Origin: Candidatus Caldatribacterium sp.
Lineage (GTDB): Bacteria > Atribacterota > Atribacteria > Atribacterales > Caldatribacteriaceae
DNA: 33,832 bases
Reading direction: 5' to 3'
NCBI GenBank assembly: GCA_014359405.1
Contig: JACIZN010000003.1
Coordinates: 1-33,832 of the forward strand
Positions within the stretch are counted from its first letter, which is position 1, and each line of letters starts with the position of its first letter. The translations under genes and the position numbers were made by a program. Shown piece by piece: positions 31,609 through 33,832 of this stretch. The notes beneath the pieces were generated by a model. That model made no database searches, was not told where the DNA came from, and saw only the letters and a program-made list of their open reading frames with translations.

Positions 31609-31933
31609 GAATCCTCTGCCCGTTTTCCTTCTCCACCAAAACCTCAAGGAGGAACGTTGAGGGAGTGAATTCCTGGACATTCCACCGAACAATGCATCTC
31701 CCCTCCTTCCTTGATGACGCCACCGGGTTCTCGTCCACCTTCAATGCTTCTATGGTGTTCACAGCATGCAGCAGAGCCTCGGTCTTCAGTTCCGCCAGCT
31801 CCCGAAATTTCACAGAATTTCGAACCCCTGCAAGAGCAATCCCCAAAAGGGCAAGGAGAAAACCCAGAGCCATAATACTTCCAAGAAGCATTGCCCCGTA
31901 GTTCCCCTTACATCGGCGGTGGTGGTGTGTCAC
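31565..31933 (-). CDS. PilV-like minor pilin, degenerate prepilin signal
   Basis: 122 residues from GTG 31933, which is preceded by GGAGGGTG seven bases upstream. A basic, histidine-rich leader (THHHRRCKGNYG) leads into a membrane helix (AMLLGSIMALGFLLALLGIA). The usual Glu5 is Gly and the GF cleavage pair is GA, so processing is uncertain. The rest includes VNTIEALKVDENPV, a PilV-like feature seen loosely. It overlaps the neighbouring GspH-like gene by 26 bases. PilV is a positional guess. Confidence 0.65.
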   Translation of the reverse strand: MTHHHRRCKGNYGAMLLGSIMALGFLLALLGIALAGVRNSVKFRELAELKTEALLHAVNTIEALKVDENPVASSRKEGRCIVRWNVQEFTPSTFLLEVLVEKENGQRILVLRTLRKKRIHAP

Positions 31934-32357
31934 TGAGACGCACCCTCCCCGTGACTGGAGCAACAATAACGTACTTTCGCTCTGTTTTCGTTCTCAGCAC
32001 AACAGTCCCTCCACATTGGGGCGTTCCCCGCGAGAAAAACAAGAGCTCGTGGGATGGAAAATTCGTAGTGTACAGAGAAACGCCATCCGGCATTCTGTGC
32101 CTCATTAACCCCCTCTTCCCCCGGAAAACCACGGAATTGCCCACAATGTCAAAGAGAACCCTTGTCTGCATCCCTTCCTCTATGGCCTCAATACGAGCCA
32201 GACGAATGACGCTTGCCACCTGGTAGGCTGTACCGAGAAGGAGTAATTTTTCCCGGAGACGGGAAAGGACAGGAACGGTAAGAACAAGAAGAAGGGAAGA
32301 AATTGCAACTGCAAGAATGGCTTCAAAAAGCGCAAACCCTTGCCTCTTCAAAGTCAC
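31908..32357 (-). CDS. GspH/FimT-like minor pilin
   Basis: 149 residues. The N-terminus KRQGFALFEAILAVAISSLLLVLTVPVL is a textbook prepilin leader (Gly-Phe cut site, Glu5) and helix, followed by the FimT/GspH pattern AYQVASVIRLARIEAIEEGMQTRV and a beta-rich C-terminus. The start is GTG 32357; a TTG two codons downstream (32351) is an alternative, and neither has a clear ribosome-binding site. As the first of the four pilin-like genes it probably forms, with the others, the initiating minor pilin complex. No major pilin gene and no PilB/PilT/PilC gene is in the window. Confidence 0.87.
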   Translation of the reverse strand: MTLKRQGFALFEAILAVAISSLLLVLTVPVLSRLREKLLLLGTAYQVASVIRLARIEAIEEGMQTRVLFDIVGNSVVFRGKRGLMRHRMPDGVSLYTTNFPSHELLFFSRGTPQCGGTVVLRTKTERKYVIVAPVTGRVRLSDTPPPPM

Positions 32358-32368
32358 AATTCAGGCCA

Positions 32369-32758
32369 TTACCATCCCCTGGTTTCTATTTCCTCAAAGG
32401 CTTTCTTTGCCAAACCTCCGGCAATATGAACCCCTTTCGTTTCCCTATCCTCTGCCTCGAGTTTTTCCTCAAGGTATTGGAGCGCTCTCTCAGGATCCGC
32501 CCGGAGGATGTTCCGCACCGTCTGCACACTAATGCCGAGCTCCTCAGCAATTTCTTCCGGCGTCTTCTCGAAGACCCGATAGAGCACGAGAACTAAAGCA
32601 GCCTCAAGGAGGGAAGATACCCATGTTAGGCGCTGGTAGAGGATAATCTTTCTCGGTCCTCCAAGGAGACGGAGGCTCCGTTCGAAAACCCGGTACGCCA
32701 ACTCTTCCTCCACAATGTTCCGAAACTTTCCAAAGCTCTCAAGCGATACTTCTTTCAC
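32369..32758 (-). CDS. HTH regulator paired with KaiC-like ATPase
   Basis: 129-residue protein. The C-terminal half holds a helix-turn-helix of the sigma-70 region 4/transposase type (TPEEIAEELGISVQTVRNIL, about residues 66-85) followed by an acidic tail. The N-terminal half is helical (FRNIVEEELAYRVFERSLRLLGG). This matches the probable regulatory domain that habitually sits next to KaiC-domain proteins in thermophiles (the TIGR03879-type domain by my recollection). The GTG start overlaps the KaiC stop (GTGA). It may act as the output of the ATPase, perhaps on this operon, but the target is unknown. Confidence 0.75.
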   Translation of the reverse strand: MKEVSLESFGKFRNIVEEELAYRVFERSLRLLGGPRKIILYQRLTWVSSLLEAALVLVLYRVFEKTPEEIAEELGISVQTVRNILRADPERALQYLEEKLEAEDRETKGVHIAGGLAKKAFEEIETRGW

Positions 32759-33627
32759 GCTTCACCCCTCCCTTCCTGGAAGAGCGGTCCCTTTAAGGAG
32801 AAAACTCCCTCCTCGGTAATCTCAGCAAGATAGGTCCTCGTATCGTGTCCGCAGACTCTGCATCCATCAATCCGAAGAGTTCGCACAACATCCCCCACTG
32901 GTCTTCCATACAGAGTACTTGCTTGTTTTGTGGCCACAACAAACTTAGAGAGAACAATCGTGCAGTCCACGATGTGAGGAACCGCGTATCCTCCTGCTGC
33001 TTCTGCAGAGGTTTCCTCGTGACTTGACCGTTTCTGAGAGACAAAAAGTGCCGTCTGGTAAAGTGATTTCACGGTATGGTAGAGTCTTCGAACAATGCTC
33101 CGAGCCATCATTTCCTTCCCTTCGTAGAGACCGGTTATGGAATCGATAACCACGTGCTGCACTTTTTCCCGCTGCACAACCCGTTCGATAAGGGCAGAAA
33201 GAGCAAGAACATCCTCCCGTAACTCAAAATGCTTCGCTGCATCGACAAGGAGAATGTTCTCTGTGGCTTTCTCCCAGGGGATATCAAGAACCCTTGCTCG
33301 CTCGCGAACGCTCTGGACAAGGAAAGGTCCCGGCAGCTCCACGGTGACGAAGAGAACCTTTTCCCCTCTTTTTGCTTGAGTAAGCGCAAACTGCTCGGCT
33401 ATAAGGGATTTGCCGGTATCCGGAACCCCGGTAAGGTGAATTACCGCAAAACGAGGGAAGCCAGGGAGAGGAATCCTCTTGGGCTTATCCTTCTCGAAGG
33501 CCAGGCGGAAGAAAAGTGAGTCAAGGCCGGGAACTCCTGTGGGAACTCCTTCAAGGGGAGGAGCTTCCTTTGCGAGCTCGGAAAGAGAGTACAAACCTTC
33601 GGCAGCAGCTTCTCTCTTGGCTTTCAT
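32755..33627 (-). CDS. KaiC-like RecA-fold ATPase (AF_0795-like family)
   Basis: 290-residue single-domain KaiC-like protein. Walker A GVPDTGKS (residues 67-74), a Glu97 at the position following the second strand (VTVELPG), Walker B VVIDSITGL (about 159-167) and a conserved QKRSSHEE loop are visible. A CRVCGHDT segment near the C-terminus resembles the AF_0795 KaiC subfamily of archaea and thermophilic bacteria. It is the first gene behind the only substantial promoter-like gap. Regulatory or signalling functions are usual for this class, but no substrate is known. It overlaps its HTH partner by four bases. Confidence 0.85.
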   Translation of the reverse strand: MKAKREAAAEGLYSLSELAKEAPPLEGVPTGVPGLDSLFFRLAFEKDKPKRIPLPGFPRFAVIHLTGVPDTGKSLIAEQFALTQAKRGEKVLFVTVELPGPFLVQSVRERARVLDIPWEKATENILLVDAAKHFELREDVLALSALIERVVQREKVQHVVIDSITGLYEGKEMMARSIVRRLYHTVKSLYQTALFVSQKRSSHEETSAEAAGGYAVPHIVDCTIVLSKFVVATKQASTLYGRPVGDVVRTLRIDGCRVCGHDTRTYLAEITEEGVFSLKGPLFQEGRGEA

Positions 33628-33657
33628 GGCGCATATCCTAATCTCGATTTTACTCAG

Positions 33658-33687
33658 ATTCTACCTAAATGAGTCCTCAAAAAACAA
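33658..33687 (-). promoter_or_regulatory. Candidate sigma-70 promoter for the KaiC-led operon
   Basis: On the minus strand TTGTTT (33687-33682) and TAGAAT (33663-33658) are separated by 18 bases, a fair -35/-10 pair. They lie 31 bases upstream of the KaiC ATG in the only sizeable gene-free gap of the window. The intervening and flanking bases are AT-rich. As no other gap of comparable size exists, this could drive much of the downstream run. Promoter calls by eye are weak evidence. Confidence 0.45.
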
Positions 33688-33699
33688 GAGGCCTTGAGG
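33675..33699 (-). terminator. Weak hairpin, possible terminator of the upstream gene
   Basis: CCTCAA and TTGAGG arms (6 bp) flank a 13-base loop. On the minus strand a smaller CAAG/CTTG hairpin (33696-33685) is followed by six Ts. It lies 22 bases after the stop of the partial upstream gene, so it could end that transcript, but it overlaps the -35 of the candidate promoter. Stem is short; confidence is low. Confidence 0.25.
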
Positions 33700-33720
33700 G
33701 GATTTTTCATAGTGTCTCGT

Positions 33721-33831
33721 TTATTGTGTCCGGCCAGCATTGTAGCTCCCCGTCTCGATTTCCGCAAATCCCCTGAGCTTTCGCGCTCCCCAGGCCTCGT
33801 CCAGATAACTCAAAACCAGGTACAAAAGCTT
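33721..33831 (-). CDS. C-terminal end of an unidentified gene cut by the window edge
   Basis: An open frame enters from the right edge and ends at TAA (33723-33721), giving 36 residues that finish EIETGSYNAGRTQ. The composition looks protein-like (LDEAWGARKLRGFAEIE), but the piece is too short to assign. A second open frame in the same direction (stop TGA) crosses the region, so even the frame is not certain. The gene would be the upstream neighbour of the KaiC operon. Confidence 0.45.
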   Translation of the reverse strand, partial: KLLYLVLSYLDEAWGARKLRGFAEIETGSYNAGRTQ

Positions 33832-33832
33832 T

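Larger units (their letters stand above)
33628..33720 (-). other. Intergenic gap between partial gene and KaiC gene
   Basis: 93 bases without a coding frame. It contains the candidate promoter and the weak hairpin listed separately. I see no tRNA, direct repeat or known riboswitch in it. A purine-rich ribosome-binding site near the KaiC ATG is not obvious (GATTAGGATATGCGCC precedes it). Confidence 0.7.

Noticed and set aside
33675-33710. Plus-strand intrinsic terminator (CCTCAA...TTGAGG then ATTTTT)
   Set aside because: No plus-strand gene is present to its left, because the KaiC gene is transcribed in the other direction. A minus-strand role is possible but weak, and is listed with low confidence.
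1-33832. Defence system, prophage, CRISPR array or insertion sequence
   Set aside because: No transposase, integrase, cas, toxin-antitoxin or restriction-modification gene and no regular repeat array was seen. The nuclease-like protein at 18993-19520 is the nearest candidate but stands alone.

Overview
The window is a stretch of anaerobic, probably thermophilic bacterial chromosome. It is unusually compact and unidirectional. About 43 genes all lie on the minus strand, so transcription runs from the right edge (33.6 kb) towards position 1. Neighbouring genes overlap by a few bases (ATGA, GTGA or TAATG junctions) or are separated by fewer than 20 bases. The only real gap is about 93 bases at 33628-33720, where I place a promoter. 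Lifestyle clues are a four-subunit 2-oxoacid:ferredoxin oxidoreductase, a TrpRS with a Thermotoga-type [4Fe-4S] cysteine set, a thermophile-type KaiC-like ATPase, the MEP isoprenoid enzyme IspH and a type IV pilus secretin (hence an outer membrane). A diderm lineage such as Atribacterota (Caldatribacterium-like) would fit, but this is inference and Thermotogota, Synergistota and similar phyla are not excluded.

Layout in the direction of transcription. (1) Right edge: the C-terminal end of an unidentified gene, then a promoter, then a KaiC-like ATPase with its HTH partner. (2) 28.2-32.4 kb: a type IV pilus / type II secretion-like block with four minor pilin-like proteins, then PilM, PilN, PilO, a PilP-like protein and the secretin PilQ. 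The secretin's signal peptide is only recovered with a non-canonical ATT start. An unknown lipoprotein with a Ser-Asp/Glu repeat follows. (3) 22.6-25.7 kb: aroK, aroB, aroQ and an M24 peptidase. (4) 18.1-22.6 kb: efp, an Asp23-family gene, nusB, ispA, tlyA, a membrane-anchored PD-(D/E)XK-like protein and nadK. (5) 12.5-18.2 kb: recN, a MinD/ParA-like ATPase, ferredoxin plus alpha, beta and gamma subunits of a VOR/KOR-type oxidoreductase, and a CBS-ACT protein. (6) 7.4-12.5 kb: NUDIX hydrolase, deoB, purine nucleoside phosphorylase and a DHH-CBS-tRNA nucleotidyltransferase fusion. (7) 4.6-7.5 kb: trpS, an N-terminally short scpA, scpB and an RluB-type pseudouridine synthase. (8) 1-4.6 kb: a cobalamin adenosyltransferase, aroH (chorismate mutase), aroA, cmk, ispH and a partial der.

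Functional links. AroB, AroQ, AroK and AroA supply four of the seven shikimate steps and AroH draws off chorismate; aroC, aroE and the DAHP synthase must lie elsewhere. IspH and IspA bracket the isoprenoid route. DeoB, the phosphorylase and the NUDIX enzyme form a nucleoside/ribose-phosphate salvage group. TrpS, TlyA, RluB, Der, EF-P, NusB and the nucleotidyltransferase serve RNA and translation. ScpA, ScpB and RecN serve chromosome maintenance.

No tRNA, rRNA, CRISPR array, insertion sequence or prophage gene was seen. The points most worth a second look are the ATT-initiated secretin, the ScpA lacking its SMC-neck-binding half, the membrane-anchored nuclease-like protein, the ATPase beside the ferredoxin oxidoreductase, and the KaiC-HTH pair heading the pilus-shikimate run.
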